From Planococcus citri (Eukaryota > Arthropoda > Insecta > Hemiptera > Pseudococcidae), in NCBI RefSeq assembly GCF_950023065.1, contig NC_088678.1, forward strand, positions 65,006,460 through 65,070,459: DNA of 64,000 bases, given 5' to 3'. The notes under the pieces were generated by a model. It ran no database searches and had not been told where the DNA came from. It saw only the letters and a program-made list of their open reading frames with translations. The translations under genes and the position numbers were made by a program. Shown here piece after piece: positions 45,267 through 56,904 of the stretch (positions within the stretch are counted from its first letter, which is position 1; each line of letters starts with the position of its first letter).

Positions 45267-45456
45267 ATGTATCCAACGCGTAAAATTTTGGTTTTCTTGT
45301 TGCTTATTCATTTAAATGGCTTCGGTTTATTTCAATCGAGTTTTGTTTCGGGTAAAAATTGACAATTTTTTCAACTTTTTTAAGTTTTGGGTCTATGATA
45401 GAGTCGCATTATTCCAGCTGTAGGTGTTTTGCCATTCGAGGACTGGGGTAGAGGAG
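45267..45456 (+). pseudogene. CA-like gene 4, 5' fragment (exons 1-2 only)
   Basis: Exon 1 (45267-45351) encodes MYPTRKILVFLLLIHLNGFG, nearly the signal peptide of gene 3. A short exon 2 (45418-45456) with acceptor TTCCAG and donor GTAAGG encodes AVGVLPFEDWGRGG, resembling the start of exon 2 in the gene at 59697 (ALGIFPIDLD). The CA-like exons 3-6 are missing; 4.2 kb of nested repeats follows before the next unit. It is most likely a truncated duplicate. Its exon 2 donor is in phase with exon 2 or 3 of the next gene, so service as an alternative first exon cannot be excluded. Confidence 0.6.
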
Positions 45457-46340
45457 GTAAGGATTGAATTCATCACGTTTTTATTTGGATTTTCTGAAAT
45501 TTCCCTTTTCATAATTTCATAAGATTTCAAAAACAAAAATTTTGATGTGCGTTTCGGTGTAAGCTAATTTTTGATATGCAGAAAACAACGTTACAAAATG
45601 TAACTCATCTTCAGAGGTGTGATGAAGTGATGTGTCGAGGAAGCCGGGTGGAGTGAGACTGAATTTTATTTACTTTTAAATTTTCCCAACTTTTCGCCCC
45701 ATATCACTCCTCCTGTATTTTTCATGCCAATTAGCCATCGATGTGGTTCAAACAAATTTTAAAGGGGAGGATTGGAAACAAGTTGCGAATAATTTTAAAT
45801 GTTTAAAAAAGATTCTTTTATACCTAGTTTACAAAAAATTTGAATTGTTCAATTTGCAAGATTGGCACTAGCTGAAATGAAAAATAAAAAATTGGCAATT
45901 TTTTTCATATTTTTTTTAATATTTTGACCTTTGAAAATCAAATTCAAAGGGAGAACAGAGCATTTTTGGTTTTGCCCGAGCAAAGCACTATTGGAAGATT
46001 CAGAAAATTTACAATTTGTGAAGTACGAAGAAAGAAGTTTCAATGTAAGAAGTTTAAACGCCAAAATTCAGTGCTTTTTGGTATTTTCAAATGAAATTTC
46101 GCGCCGTTTTTTTTTAGTTATTTTGCACTTTTATGCATCGGTACCAATCCTGTCAGTGTTGATTTGATTGTGTTTCTTGAATTTCTGAAGTCAATCATTC
46201 TTGGAAATTTTTGAAGAATTGCACAGTAGAATTCAAATTTGCCCGAGCGAAGAGAGAGCAAAGGCTCTGAAAAAATTTATAATATCTTAAAACTTGTAAT
46301 TGATGCAAGAACTTGATTTTCATAGCTTCGACTTTGAAAA

Positions 46341-46371
46341 ATGTGGGTTTCGAGCCCCACGTTGGGCGCCA
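46341..46371 (-). promoter_or_regulatory. Primer-binding site matching tRNA-Lys
   Basis: The plus strand shows GTGGGTTTCGAGCCCCACG and then TTGGGCGCCA, which is the 3' end of insect tRNA-Lys with one extra T. On the minus strand this is a primer-binding site next to an LTR that begins at 46373. The internal region left of it is not recognisable beyond a few tens of bases. Confidence 0.75.
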
Positions 46372-46920
46372 ATGTTAGACTGTATTCAAGCACTATTAGG
46401 ATATAAAGGAAGGATGAGAATAATTCCCTAAGGAGTGAAAGATTACCAGTATCCTTGTACGGATATTTGTAATATCAAGAAGGAACTATTTACTTACCCC
46501 TTGCTAGCTCAGCTTATACTCATACCACTTTAGTGTTGGATACGTCAAGGCTCTCGGATTTGCGAAATAATTAAAACACAGATTCGTTTCTTCAATGTAA
46601 TTGTTGTAGTTAAATCACATTTGGTCTCTTAAATACTATATGGTTTTTCAAAATATACACATTCACCATATAAAATGTAATTAGAGCAAGAACAAAGCGC
46701 TGTGCTCAACCGCCTAATCACATGTAAGATACAAATTCACCAATCCCTAAAAAAGGACAAATAATAAAAGAACTTAAAACTATACATTTCTTCAAGTGTT
46801 TTTATGAGAAAGCGGACTGAATGCTCAATCCAATGATTCATAGATTGCTTAGGACCGTTCCAACTCACACATCTACCACAAAGGACAAACAAGAAATAAT
46901 CTCAAGCTCGAATCTAGCTA

Positions 46921-47813
46921 GGGGACCCTGCCCTATGATGGCCCAGTTCCTAAGACGGCGCAATTCAAATTTCTGGCATCTAGCAGCGCTGATGTAAAAA
47001 CCAACTGCACCCTGTCTTTGTGCTTCACATTTTTGACTTTTTAGTGTAGTCATATCCGCTTGAACAATTACCTTGCGTTCTTGAAAACGTATTTTTCTTT
47101 TCTTGCTTAAAAATTCGATGATTTCGAATTTTTGGTGGAAGCTCTTTCAAATTGGTTTCATTTCTAAAAGTGACTGAAAGTATCTTATAATGTGTGAAAT
47201 TTCATCTACTTTCTAATGCGCTACTCAGTTTTTTCATTAGAGTTCATGTTCATTCATAAATTGACTGAAATTTGAATTTGTATAACCAGTCCTATGATGG
47301 CGCAGCTGCAAAAGCAGGCGCTTTTCAGCAACAAAAATGGGTAGATTTAGGTGAATCTTGTAGTAGTGTATATAGTGTGCCTAATCTTACATATTTCTGT
47401 TCAAAATATTTCATAAAAAGGTATTATTGCGAAAATATTGAAAAAAGTGGGATTGTCAGCCAAATCACTAAAAAAACTTCTAACCGCCTCAAACAAAAAA
47501 ATTGGGGGTAAATTAGAGATCTTAATACATTTAAAATAATAATTTCAATCGAATTCAAACGATATAGTTACAGTTTTACATTTTAATTGAATTTGCGCCG
47601 TCTTAGGAATGGTTTTGCGCCGTTGGCACATTTGAACTGATTCACAGTTCATTTGATTGAGACAAGAGATTGGAACCAAAAGTTTTACGTTTCTGGTGGT
47701 AAGTAGTAGATAGTCTGAGGGACCTTCCATCAAATTTTTGTCCATTTTGGTTGGATACTTTAGGAGCACCAAGCTTCAGAAAAAAAATTGCGCCATCTTA
47801 GGGCCGGGTCCCC
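46921..47813. mobile_element. TA-flanked foldback element, 893 bp
   Basis: Left end GGGGACCCTGCCCTATGATG and right end CATCTTAGGGCCGGGTCCCC are inverted with few mismatches, both flanked by TA. Sub-terminal copies of ATGGCGCAG and CGCCGTCTTAGG occur inside (47293, 47597). The small frames within are not convincing. Confidence 0.75.
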
Positions 47814-47955
47814 TAAAGTTATACCTGCAGTTTTGGGTCAATCTGGAGAGATTATAAGCTAGTGCTACGTTATCAAATATGGGAAATATAAAAATGTTAA
47901 GAGTGCAAACCTCCACTGATTCTCCAATACACCCTTCAAATTCGCGAGTACCTAC

Positions 47956-48296
47956 TAGTGGTATGCGCGGGTCGGGCAAGCCCGCGGGCTTACCCGACCC
48001 GGCCCGAGTACTTCGGGCAAAAAGCCCGACCCGACCCGAAAGCCCGAAACAAGCCCGACGGGCCCGAGCCCGACCCAACAATTTTAGTTGGCGTGATGCG
48101 ACGAGATGGTTTTTCCAACAATGGGCATTGTTGTGACGTCAACATGGTGCTACACTTTTTGTACTCACAGCGCATGCGTTGAGTACGAAACCTGAGCCCG
48201 AGAAAGCCCGACAAGCCCGACAAGCCCGGCCCGACCCGACCCGACTTTTATCGGGCTCGGCCCGCGGGCTTTCGGACAGGCCCGTGCAGACCACTA
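47956..48296. mobile_element. GC-rich hAT-type MITE, 341 bp
   Basis: Termini TAGTGGTATGCGCGGG and CCCGTGCAGACCACTA are inverted, and an exact 8-bp target duplication GTACCTAC flanks it (47948-47955, 48297-48304). The body is CCCGAC/GGGCCCG-rich, in sharp contrast with its surroundings, and yields artefactual ORFs on both strands. Confidence 0.9.
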
Positions 48297-48401
48297 GTAC
48301 CTACATCTTACCTTAATAAATCAAACGATCCCTAAGTTGTCAAGACCTAAAGGATTGCATTATCAAGTCCAATAGGATCTCACCAACTTAAGAATCATTA
48401 C

Positions 48402-48819
48402 CAGGGCTATTAAATTACCGTAATTTATTCGCTGGTAAAATATGATGGTAAAATACAGTATTTTACGGTATTTATGGTATTTTACTAATTTGGATATGAA
48501 GAGTTATTTTTTGTAGTTTGACTTCAAACTTCTGAACTTCTGACCTGCCTCTGAAGTAAATTTTCATCTGTTTTAGGTGTTATTAAAGATTATCTATAGA
48601 AAATTTTCCATGGACATTTTTTGGAAATTTATGGGGAAAAGTTTTGGTAACTTTCAAATCATGAATTTCCATGGAAATTTGGAAATTTATGAAGTAAAGA
48701 TGGAAAAAAGTGTTAATTTGGCTTTTTGGTAAATTATGGTAAAATACGGTAATAAACTTTTGATAAAATACCGTAAAATACCGCCGTAATTTGCCAACAT
48801 AAATTACCTTACAGCCCTG
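48402..48819. mobile_element. hAT-type MITE, 418 bp (family 1, copy 2)
   Basis: An inverted-orientation sibling of the element at 23345-23772, with CAGGGCTATTAAATTACCG at the left and AAATTACCTTACAGCCCTG at the right. An exact 8-bp target duplication, ATCATTAC, flanks it (48394-48401, 48820-48827). Confidence 0.9.
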
Positions 48820-48871
48820 ATCATTACATAATACACTGCCAAGACAGTGAGGCCATAATGCCACCTTACAG

Positions 48872-49720
48872 TCTTCAGGAAATTATAATGTTCTGAAATT
48901 GAGATAAAGGCTCGAGCGAAGCTAAGGTAAAAATGTTTGAAAATAAATAAGTTTTCAACAGAAATAAGTGCAGGGATGAAGCGACCGGGGGGGGGGGGCT
49001 TCGAAAGCTCTCAAAAATTCACAATTCTTCATTTTTTTCAGGACATAATTTTTATATTTTCAAAAACGACAATCAATTTCGGTAAAAATTATAAAGTATT
49101 GTTTCCGACTTTTTGGCGAAAAATAGGTCGATTTTTGATACTTCTGCATCAGAAGTTGGGACTTTCCGGCAGTTTTGACTGAAATGCAATGGAGGGACCT
49201 TCTGGTGGGGGGGGGGGGATTTCAAATAAAACAACAGTATTTTTGATGCGAGAAGTCAATTTTTCTACTCTCAAATTTTGGTCGAAGAGAGGAAAATGAA
49301 AATGATCTGACCCAAGTGAAGCGAGAGCGAAAACTATTGAAAATTTTATTGGCAATTCTTTCATTTTCCCTGCTTACACTATTTCTTCCCAACTTTTCTA
49401 ACTTGATTCGCCTATATTTTTCTGTATGACCAAAAATTGCAGGTAGTTTCGTTTTCCAGTAGTTCCTACCAAAAGCATTCATCGTGTGCGTTGGTAGGCT
49501 ACTGATAGTGAGTACTGAATGAGTCATTTAATTTTACTATTTTGTTTTTTTCTTTCTCGAATAATATTTATAGTGGTTTCAAATAAATATCTAAAAATTG
49601 CACTTGACGCGACGTTATTTGTAAACAATAAAAAGATACAGGTGTAGGTAGTAGATACCATTAACATTCGAATGAGTTTTGATGTCATACAATTCCAAAT
49701 GTTCTAGCGAGTGTTTAAAA
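48872..49720. other. Intergenic before CA-like gene 5
   Basis: It contains two poly-G tracts (48989-48998, 49207-49218) and a CCAAGTGAAGCGAGAGCG word of the dispersed repeat (49312-49330). The promoter of the next gene should lie at its right end; nothing specific is seen. Confidence 0.4.
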
Positions 49721-52700
49721 ATGCATTCAACACGTAATATTTTGCAATTTTTGTTATTGTGCAATCTTAATGCAGTTCTTTTCTGCTATACGAGTAGTAT
49801 TTCAGGTGGAAATGGATTACCTATATTTTAATTAATTTTAGTTGTTAATGGCTAATTTATGACCAAATTTTTATCTCTTCAGCTTTTGATCACTCGCTCG
49901 TTCCGGAAGTGGAAAAACACTTGGAAAATGTAATAGATACAACCAAGGTTTCTGTAGCGAAACATTTTATTAATACTGCCTTTAAGTCTTTCAAACCACT
50001 GACTGTGTCTACCACATTGGATGATACTTGTCTATTAAACCAGACGAAAACGTCGCGTAAGATCGAATTGGGCAAAATATTATTAACTTACATATAAGGA
50101 GCTGGAATCTGTTTTTTAATTGGAAGATTTGATATTACAGTTGACGTGTCCATTGTTGATTTAATTAACTTTGTAAAAGTGAGTGGAGGTGTATTGGGCC
50201 TGGATAGTTTCAAATTCTACAAGTTCTCGTTGATTTGGAAAAGTGCACCGTGTAATGCGTGAGTTGAAAAAAAATGATTTTTTGTATACGTTATTTTGTA
50301 CCCTTTGTCGCCATACAAGCAGAGATACGTATAAAATGCATTATTAAATGCAATTTGTCCCGCAGAACTCATAATTTGGAATCTCAAGTCTTTATTTTCA
50401 ATTCGAAATATGGCTCGTTTGAAAGAGCCATGGATGTGCCTGGTGCTGCAGTCGTTATGAAGTTTCCGATCGGAACCAACGTAAGATTCGTTCTGAAGAA
50501 TTGCATCCTAACTGGATGGATTTAAGTGTAGAAGAATTTTTTAAATTCGTCTTGTACCTACGTGATTACAGAGTGATTTCTCTAATCCAAAGTTCGACTA
50601 CTTGGGCAAGGTAATAGAGAATAAAATAAAAAAACCAGGGGACTGGACTAAAATTCAAAGTAAATTTACGTACACGTGGTTTGTAAATTTCCCTTACGGC
50701 AGTATTTACCATTCGTACACAGCCAAATTAATCGATGTTGATTCTGGAAAAAAATACATCGCTACTGTTATCGAGTTACCGATGGATCCTCGTGTGAATT
50801 ATATTTCACAGGATCAGGTTAGTGGCTAGGTTTTTGATTTATCTTACGGTGTTGTGTAAATACAGGGTGTCCAGAAATTTCGAATGATGCTTTCTCTCGA
50901 GTTGATATTTTTGAAACCGGTTCCAGCAAGTTTGAGACAGCATAAACAAAAAAAATGACGAAAATTGAAAATCAAAGAAACCAAGAGACAAAAACAAAAA
51001 CTGAAAACCAAAAACAAGAAAATTGATTTTTAATTTCATTTTTCAATAGTTTTTATTTTTGTTTCTAAAAAAGTAAACATAGCATTGAAAATAAAATTTC
51101 AGAAAAACAAAAATTGAAACGATAATTGAAAAGAAAAACTGAGAACAAAAATACATAGAAATACCGTAAAAATGAAAACTGATTTCATTAAAAAATAAAA
51201 ATGATGATAAAACTGAAACGAGGAACTGAAAGAGGGATCTTGAAACAAGAAAAAAAAAGGAAACGAAATTGAAAACTGAAAGTAAAAATACAGTTGAAAA
51301 CTGAAAACAGAAATTACAAATCCTAAATATAAAACCAAAGCACTCAAAATCAGAATAATTTTAATTAAAAAAAAAATGAAACAAGAATTGAAAATCAGAA
51401 ACCTATAAATAATTTTTTTTTTTTGGTTTTCATAAATACAAAACAAAAACTAAACGTCAAAATCATTGATAACGGAAACAAAAACTGGCTTCAAAAAAAT
51501 CGATAATCAAAAATTTAAACCAATAAAAATAACGAAAAAATGAATTTAAAAACTAACTGAAAACAGAAAATTAGAATAAGAAGTGAAAATGCAAACCGAA
51601 AAACGATGAAGAAAGCGAAATTGAAAACTTATAACCAAAAAACACAAACGAAAACTGAGAGTCAAGAAGACTAAAACTGAAAAAATAAAATACAAAATCA
51701 AAAACTGAAAAATAATAAAAAATGGAAGGACAAATTTGAATTCTAATAATTTTCGAATTTATCTAATTGTGTTCGCTCTTCGGTATTTTTTTCATTTCTG
51801 CATGTTTCTGGCTGGATTTTTTTCCTTAAAAATCAGAATTTTAGGAATCTGTCCATACTTGGGGGGGGGGGTTATATATTTAACAGTTCTCATAATTTTT
51901 TTACTTTTTTCGCCTCGTCGCCCCCCCCCCCTTTTACTTACGGATCAAAGGAATTTCAATGTGGATGACTTTGAACTAGTTTTTACTCAATTTGTTTGTA
52001 GTGATGTGAGTGTGGAAGATAGGAAGGGGTGCGACTGAAAATTTTCAATTTCTGTTTTGGATTTTTGGGAGCCCAAATGTGAATTTTGTTATTTTAAAAC
52101 AAGGAACAAATTAACCCGAGCGAAGAAAGCGTGAAAGTTTTTGAAAATTTCATGTTGAGAGGCCTAATAACGATGTTTTTGTTAGGAAGTAAATTCTGAA
52201 AAATAAAAGGAGACGGACCCGAACGAAACGAGGGCTAAAACTTTTAAAAATTTGCATTTTGAGAGAGCCATAAACGATATTTTTTTATGCAAGGAGTTAT
52301 TTTTTGACTTAAAATTTCCAAATTTTGTAAGATTTTTTTAGGGTGTCAATAATTTTGAAAAAAAGGACAAAACAAAAGAACAGGCCCAAGTCAGAGCGGA
52401 AGCTCTTGAAAATTCGTATTTCAAGAGGCATAAAAACAATAATTTTCACGGGGAAATGAATTTTTCCCTCAAAAACTTCAAAATCTGAATAATATTTTTT
52501 TTTAGAGATTCCAATTTTGAAAAATAAAAGAAAATATAAGTCCGAGCCAAGTGAAGGCAAAAGCTTCTAGAAATTTGTGTTTTGAGATGTAAAAAAAAAA
52601 TACATATTTTTGTTTCTTCACAGGCCTTTTTTTCGGGGCCGGGCCAAACTACCCCTTTTCAAAAAAGTTAAAACAGGAATTCATCAAGGTTTTTTTTTAG

Positions 52701-52934
52701 AAAAAGCACTCTTCGTGATTTTGGACCCCCTGTTTTCGAAACTTTTGGTGAATTCCATTCGTTGGTCCGGACTTCTTCGTCAAATTGTAAGAGCATCTAT
52801 AGAGTATCTTACACGTATGATTTCAGTTCAAAATACTGGGGAAAATTCTGAGTCCGAATTCTATGCTTGAAGAGATCCCCCTGACTCATAGAGAAACACA
52901 TAAAGGAATTTGCGTATTATACTTGTCAGTTTAA
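49721..52934 (+). CDS. CA-like secreted pseudoenzyme 5 (281 aa)
   Basis: Exons: 49721-49805, 49883-50056, 50141-50258, 50366-50480, 50572-50817, 52827-52934; AATAAA at 53001. The signal peptide is MHSTRNILQFLLLCNLNAVL. It is the most divergent complete copy: zinc-ligand positions are Ser, Ile and Gln (FKFYKFSLIWKSAPC and LESQVFIFNSKYGSF), and GSLTTPP is GSIYHSY. The last exon is the shortest in the family (36 codons including the stop) and ends GICVLYLSV. Intron 5 is 2.0 kb and full of A-rich repeats and dispersed repeat units, so the last exon could be an old relic, but its acceptor, frame and GICVLYL end fit the family. Confidence 0.78.
50930..51740. repeat. A-rich degenerate AAAACTGAAAAC repeat
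   Basis: Within intron 5 of CA-like gene 5 some 800 bp consist of degenerate repeats of GAAAACTGAAAACAAAAA-type words on the plus strand. The long minus-strand frame of Phe/Ile/Leu (51099-51446) is a by-product. A CAGGGTGTCCAGAAA word at 50864, behind TA, resembles one mariner/MITE end without its partner. Confidence 0.65.
52060..52620. repeat. Tandem copies of the dispersed CCGAGCGAAG repeat
   Basis: At least four units of about 110-130 bp follow one another, each with a CCGAGC/CCGAAC word, AAGCG or CGAGGGC, an AAATTT stretch and AACGAT or AACAAT. The same unit appears singly at 21160, 49310, 57140 and 63660. Confidence 0.6.
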
Positions 52935-53570
52935 TTTATACTTATTGCTTAAGCTGAGTAGATATGAGGTGATATATATTTTCGAATTGGATTATTTGTA
53001 AATAAATCTTAAACCATATTTTTTTTTTTTAAATTATGGCTCTTTTCCACTGTCAGTGATTAGCTTCAAATTTATTTTTCAACCGTCATTCGTTTTTCCT
53101 TCGATTGTTAAATACATATTCTATTGTTGCATCGTTGTCCATTTAGCCTCATTGTGTGTTTTTTCAGTGTCAATGTCGCGTCGTAATTATCAATGAAAGT
53201 ACATAGTAAGTTAATACATCATGAAACACCGAAGAAATAGACATTTTGAATATATTTTTTGCCTCGTGTGAAATCGCTATTTTGACAGCATCGATTTTTT
53301 GAATTTTATGATCTACTTCAAAATAGTATCGGAAAAATATAAAGACATTGGTTGCTGGCTTACACGTGGTTTTTTCTATCATTGTTTGCTATTTATTATT
53401 TTTTTCATTTCATTTTTTTGATTTTAATATTTGAAAAAGTAGTGACAACTTGCGAATAAAAAAAAAGAAGTTAGCGATAGACACAAACACACCTTGATGA
53501 TTGGTAATAATCGAATGAAATTTTATCATTACAGTTTTAGAAATCTTACAGTTCGGAAATGCATTCAAAA

Positions 53571-54230
53571 TTGAACGTGTCACTTCAAAAAGGACATAAG
53601 AGAAAAATGGCGATTTTGGGAAATCGCGTTTGAAGTTTTAAGTGTAATTTTTTTCGTATTTACGTTGGGAATTCAGCCGGAAACGTTTTGTATTCTAAAA
53701 ATTTCATGTCTTCGCTACAAGAAAACACCTCGCTCATCACACAAAATAAATTTCTCTTTTCTCCAGAGCAATTTTAAAACTCAAAGTTATATGTCCTTTT
53801 TGAAGTGACTTTCTGTATTTTTGACATGTTCGCATTAATGACGTCAGAACTTCTGTGTAAAGAAGGTAAATTTGAAAATTTTTATACGAAAATGTTCGTT
53901 GTTTCATCCTCTACAATTTTCGTCATGGTTATTTTTTTCGATACCCGCCCTGTGACGAAAAAATCACACGCCAAAAAATGACAAAATTTTTTCTCAAAAA
54001 TTAAAAAAAATATCTACGGTGCCGATGTGGTGATGTCAAAATGGTCGAACATCGTGATTTTTAGGGACTTCGTGGTTTTAAAACGTCATGTCATTACTCT
54101 ACGAGAAAATCATTTTGGAAAGTGGGCGAGGTCTCATTATGTTGCCAAGGCTTCAGGGAACACGAATCCGTTGTCGCACCAAAAAGGACATAAGTGAACT
54201 TATGTCCCTCTTGAAGTGACACGTTCAATT
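53571..54230. mobile_element. Foldback element in exon 1 of CA-like gene 6
   Basis: The ends TTGAACGTGTCACTTCAA and TTGAAGTGACACGTTCAA are exact inverted copies, followed by AAAGGACATAAG words. An internal copy of the end (TGTCCTTTTTGAAGTGAC) lies at 53791. It separates the ATG from the rest of the signal-peptide exon. The target duplication is about ATTG/AATT and not fixed. Confidence 0.8.
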
Positions 54231-55348
54231 GCAATTTTTGTTGCACTTATTCGTTGGAAATTTAATATTATTTCATGGAAATTTCATTTCAGGTAAAAAT
54301 TACTTTCCATTTTTCATCGCTTCAGTTACTTAGAAGAAAAAAAAATGATAACTCGATTGAAATAATTTTCTTATCAATTACATATTAAAGGTGCATCTGG
54401 TTCCTTTGACGAAGATCCTTCTGATTTCCTCAAATCCATAAAACCTATCGAAGATAGAGCTCGTTTCAAGTTCCCATCTACATTGGATGTAGAAGTACCA
54501 AAGTTTTACATTAAATCTATCAGAACTGCCATCGAAGCGACGGCTAAATACGATAAATGCTACAAGCCTTTGACTTTTTTCAAGTCTGGTTAACCAGACT
54601 GCTAAAACACGTGAGTGTATAATGCTAATGCTATAACATGGGGTAATTTATTTGAGAATTTTTGTTACAATTTTGAAATTACAGTCGATGGGAAGGTCGT
54701 GAATTCTTTGACTGTTGCTACCATAACTGGAGGTATATTTGGGCAATGATGTTTACGAATTGCATAAGGGTCAGTTCTATTGGCAGAATAAATTGTGTAA
54801 TGAGTAAGTAATAAGTATGGATCCTTTATCGTCAACTTAGTCGTTATTGTGGACATGAATTCAACTATGATTGTTTGTTGCGAGGACGACGACGTTCAAA
54901 TTTCAAAAATCTTGGAATTGATAGCCGAATTTTGAGGGGAAAAATGGTTGAAAATTTGCTAAAAATTGTACATTGAATTTAATGAACGGAAAATGTGACT
55001 TTCTGTGGGTTTTTCGTACCCTTTCAAGTTTTTTTTGAGGGGGAGGGGAGAGTATCATGATAAAATTGGTAGATTTTGAGAGAGATTCGTTGTACTCCAA
55101 TTTATTGGCTTAAGTTGATTTTTCAACAGAACTCACAATTTGGAAGGACGAGCTTATTATTACATTTTAAAATATGGTTCGTATGAGAAAGCGATACACT
55201 ATCCCGACGGTATGGTCGTTGTTAATTTTCCAGTTGCTACCCACGTAAGTGTTTTCCGTTCACCAAGATGATTTTTTCAGCTCCTATAATTTTGAATTTT
55301 GTACAGGGTGACCTTCCTAATCCGAAATTCGAATCGTTTTCTAAATTA

Positions 55349-56306
55349 CAGGGTGTTCCAGAATAACCTTTCACATTTGTTTTTCTTATTACTCTGAGAG
55401 AAAAATGTTTACAAAAATTCTTTTACAACCAAAATGAAGTAGAAACATGCCGTTTTTAGACCATATATTTGAGTTTCCATTAAAAATAAAGTTTTAAAAA
55501 TTTTTTCATCGAGATATTTTCCATCATTTTTGACACATTCAACCAAACATTTTTTCGAATTATTGAACACTTCTCTTCCAATCAGTCTCAACTCACGATT
55601 AATATCACCTAGAAGATGTTTTAGAGTCCTAGATTCATCCTGATACACTTTTAACTTGAGGTAACTCCATAAAAAAAATCATAGGCGGAAAAATCAGGGG
55701 ATCGAGGTAGCCATTAAATTTCTGTGTTCAACGAAATTATTCAATGACCGAAGTGCTCACGCGCTAAACATATTGTGTTGGTCTCTGAATGATAGGTAGC
55801 TCCAACATGTTGTAACCAAGTAAGTAACTATACATACACTATATAATCGTCTGCCTTTCAGTTCAGGAACAAGAAACTCGTTCAACATTTTGCCTTACCC
55901 CTCACCGTTACTGTTTCATTAAACACACATGGTCCCACTACACCAAACTTAGCCACGCCCAACCAAACAGTCAACTTGGCGGAGTGTAGAGGTTTCTCGA
56001 GTATTATCAACTGATTCTCTGTACACTTGAAGCGCACATTCTGTATATTCACTTCACTGTTTAGTTAAAAATGAGCTTTGTTACTGATGAGTAAAGTAAA
56101 GGGGTCCGGGAGTCTTTATTTTTAAAAAAGGACCTCACAGTAAAAGTACACTGTGCAGCCATCTACTTCTCCAGGGCAAAAAATAACTATTGAAACATAA
56201 TTCGGCATGCTTTGGCTACCTAGAACCGCCTTTACCATTCCCCTAGCTCCTCTTGAACACAGATCAGTGGTTACCAAAATGTGAAAGGTTATTCTGGAAC
56301 ACCCTG
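55349..56306 (-). mobile_element. Tc1/mariner-like transposon, degenerate, in exon 5 of gene 6
   Basis: Inverted ends CAGGGTGTTCCAGAATAACC and its complement, with TA on both sides. The minus strand encodes, with stops, the DDE half of a transposase: KPLHSAKLTVWLGVAKFGVVG, then WLPRSPDFSAYDFFLWSYLK, then VYQDESRTLKHL. The N-terminal DNA-binding part is missing, so it is a deleted copy of 958 bp. Confidence 0.88.
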
Positions 56307-56904
56307 TATTACGAACGAAAATCAAACAAAAGGGAGATTATACCAAAGTTAATTGCGGATTCACTTTCTCGTGGTTTTTAATATTTCCATATGGAAGTAT
56401 TTACCATGCCTATAGAAAGGAATTCTACGATGAAGGTGCTGAGAAAACGTACAACGCTCTTATTATTGATTTGCCATTGGATCAGCGTATCAGTTACATA
56501 TCAAATGAACAGGTATTGATGATTGTAAAAATTTTATTTTTTGAAGTTTTTTTTTAGCCTCTCGTGAGCATTTAATCATTCACACTGGATGAATTGAGCA
56601 ACATGTTTTAAATGTAGGTACTTGAAGAACATCTTGTGGATGTAATTGATAAATTCTGGAGCATGGAAATACAAATAATTGGAATTATTTTTAAATTAGA
56701 GGCACTGATGATTTTTTGAGAGATTTAATGCTATATTTTTGAGGAAAAAAAAGTAAATTATGTTTTCAGTTCAAAAATTCGTTCGGGAAAATTGAAGGTA
56801 TTTCAGATTCAGATGAATCGTCGAACAATGGTTTCCTTGGAGGTACTCCTGAAATATGGTCGGAAAGGCATAAAGGAATTTGTGTTGTGAATTTGCCAGC
56901 TTAA

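Larger units (their letters stand above)
46373..48871 (-). mobile_element. LTR remnant split by three nested insertions
   Basis: The LTR begins TGTTAGACTG next to a tRNA-Lys primer-binding site. A matching end (CACCTTACA) appears near 48871. Between them are three inserts with clear target duplications (46921-47813, 47956-48296, 48402-48819); without them about 830 bp of LTR remains. The right border is tentative. Confidence 0.5.
53559..56904 (+). pseudogene. CA-like gene 6, multiply disrupted pseudogene
   Basis: The unit keeps the family's order but is broken at several points. Exon 1 starts at the ATG at 53559 and is split by a foldback element (53571-54230), resuming to 54292. Exon 2 (54391-54610) lacks about 17 bases after PLTFF, causing a stop. 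Exon 3 (54685-54803) has one surplus base and a stop shortly after. Exon 4 (55140-55254) is intact. Exon 5 (55307-55348 and 56309-56512) is split by a mariner element; leaving that out, the two parts total exactly the family's 246 nt. Exon 6 (56770-56904) is open, ending GICVVNLPA. The zinc-ligand positions were already Gln, Tyr and Arg. It is closest to the gene at 59697. Confidence 0.88.

Noticed and set aside
45418..45456. A full CA-like gene 4
   Set aside because: No exons 3-6 were found between 45457 and 49720; only the 5' fragment is supported.
47776..48223. Several 74-101-codon frames on both strands
   Set aside because: They fall largely in the GC-rich palindromic MITE (47956-48296) and reflect its base composition.
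51099..51446. 115-codon hydrophobic minus-strand frame resembling a membrane protein
   Set aside because: It is the complement of an A-rich degenerate repeat; the apparent membrane segments come from poly-A.
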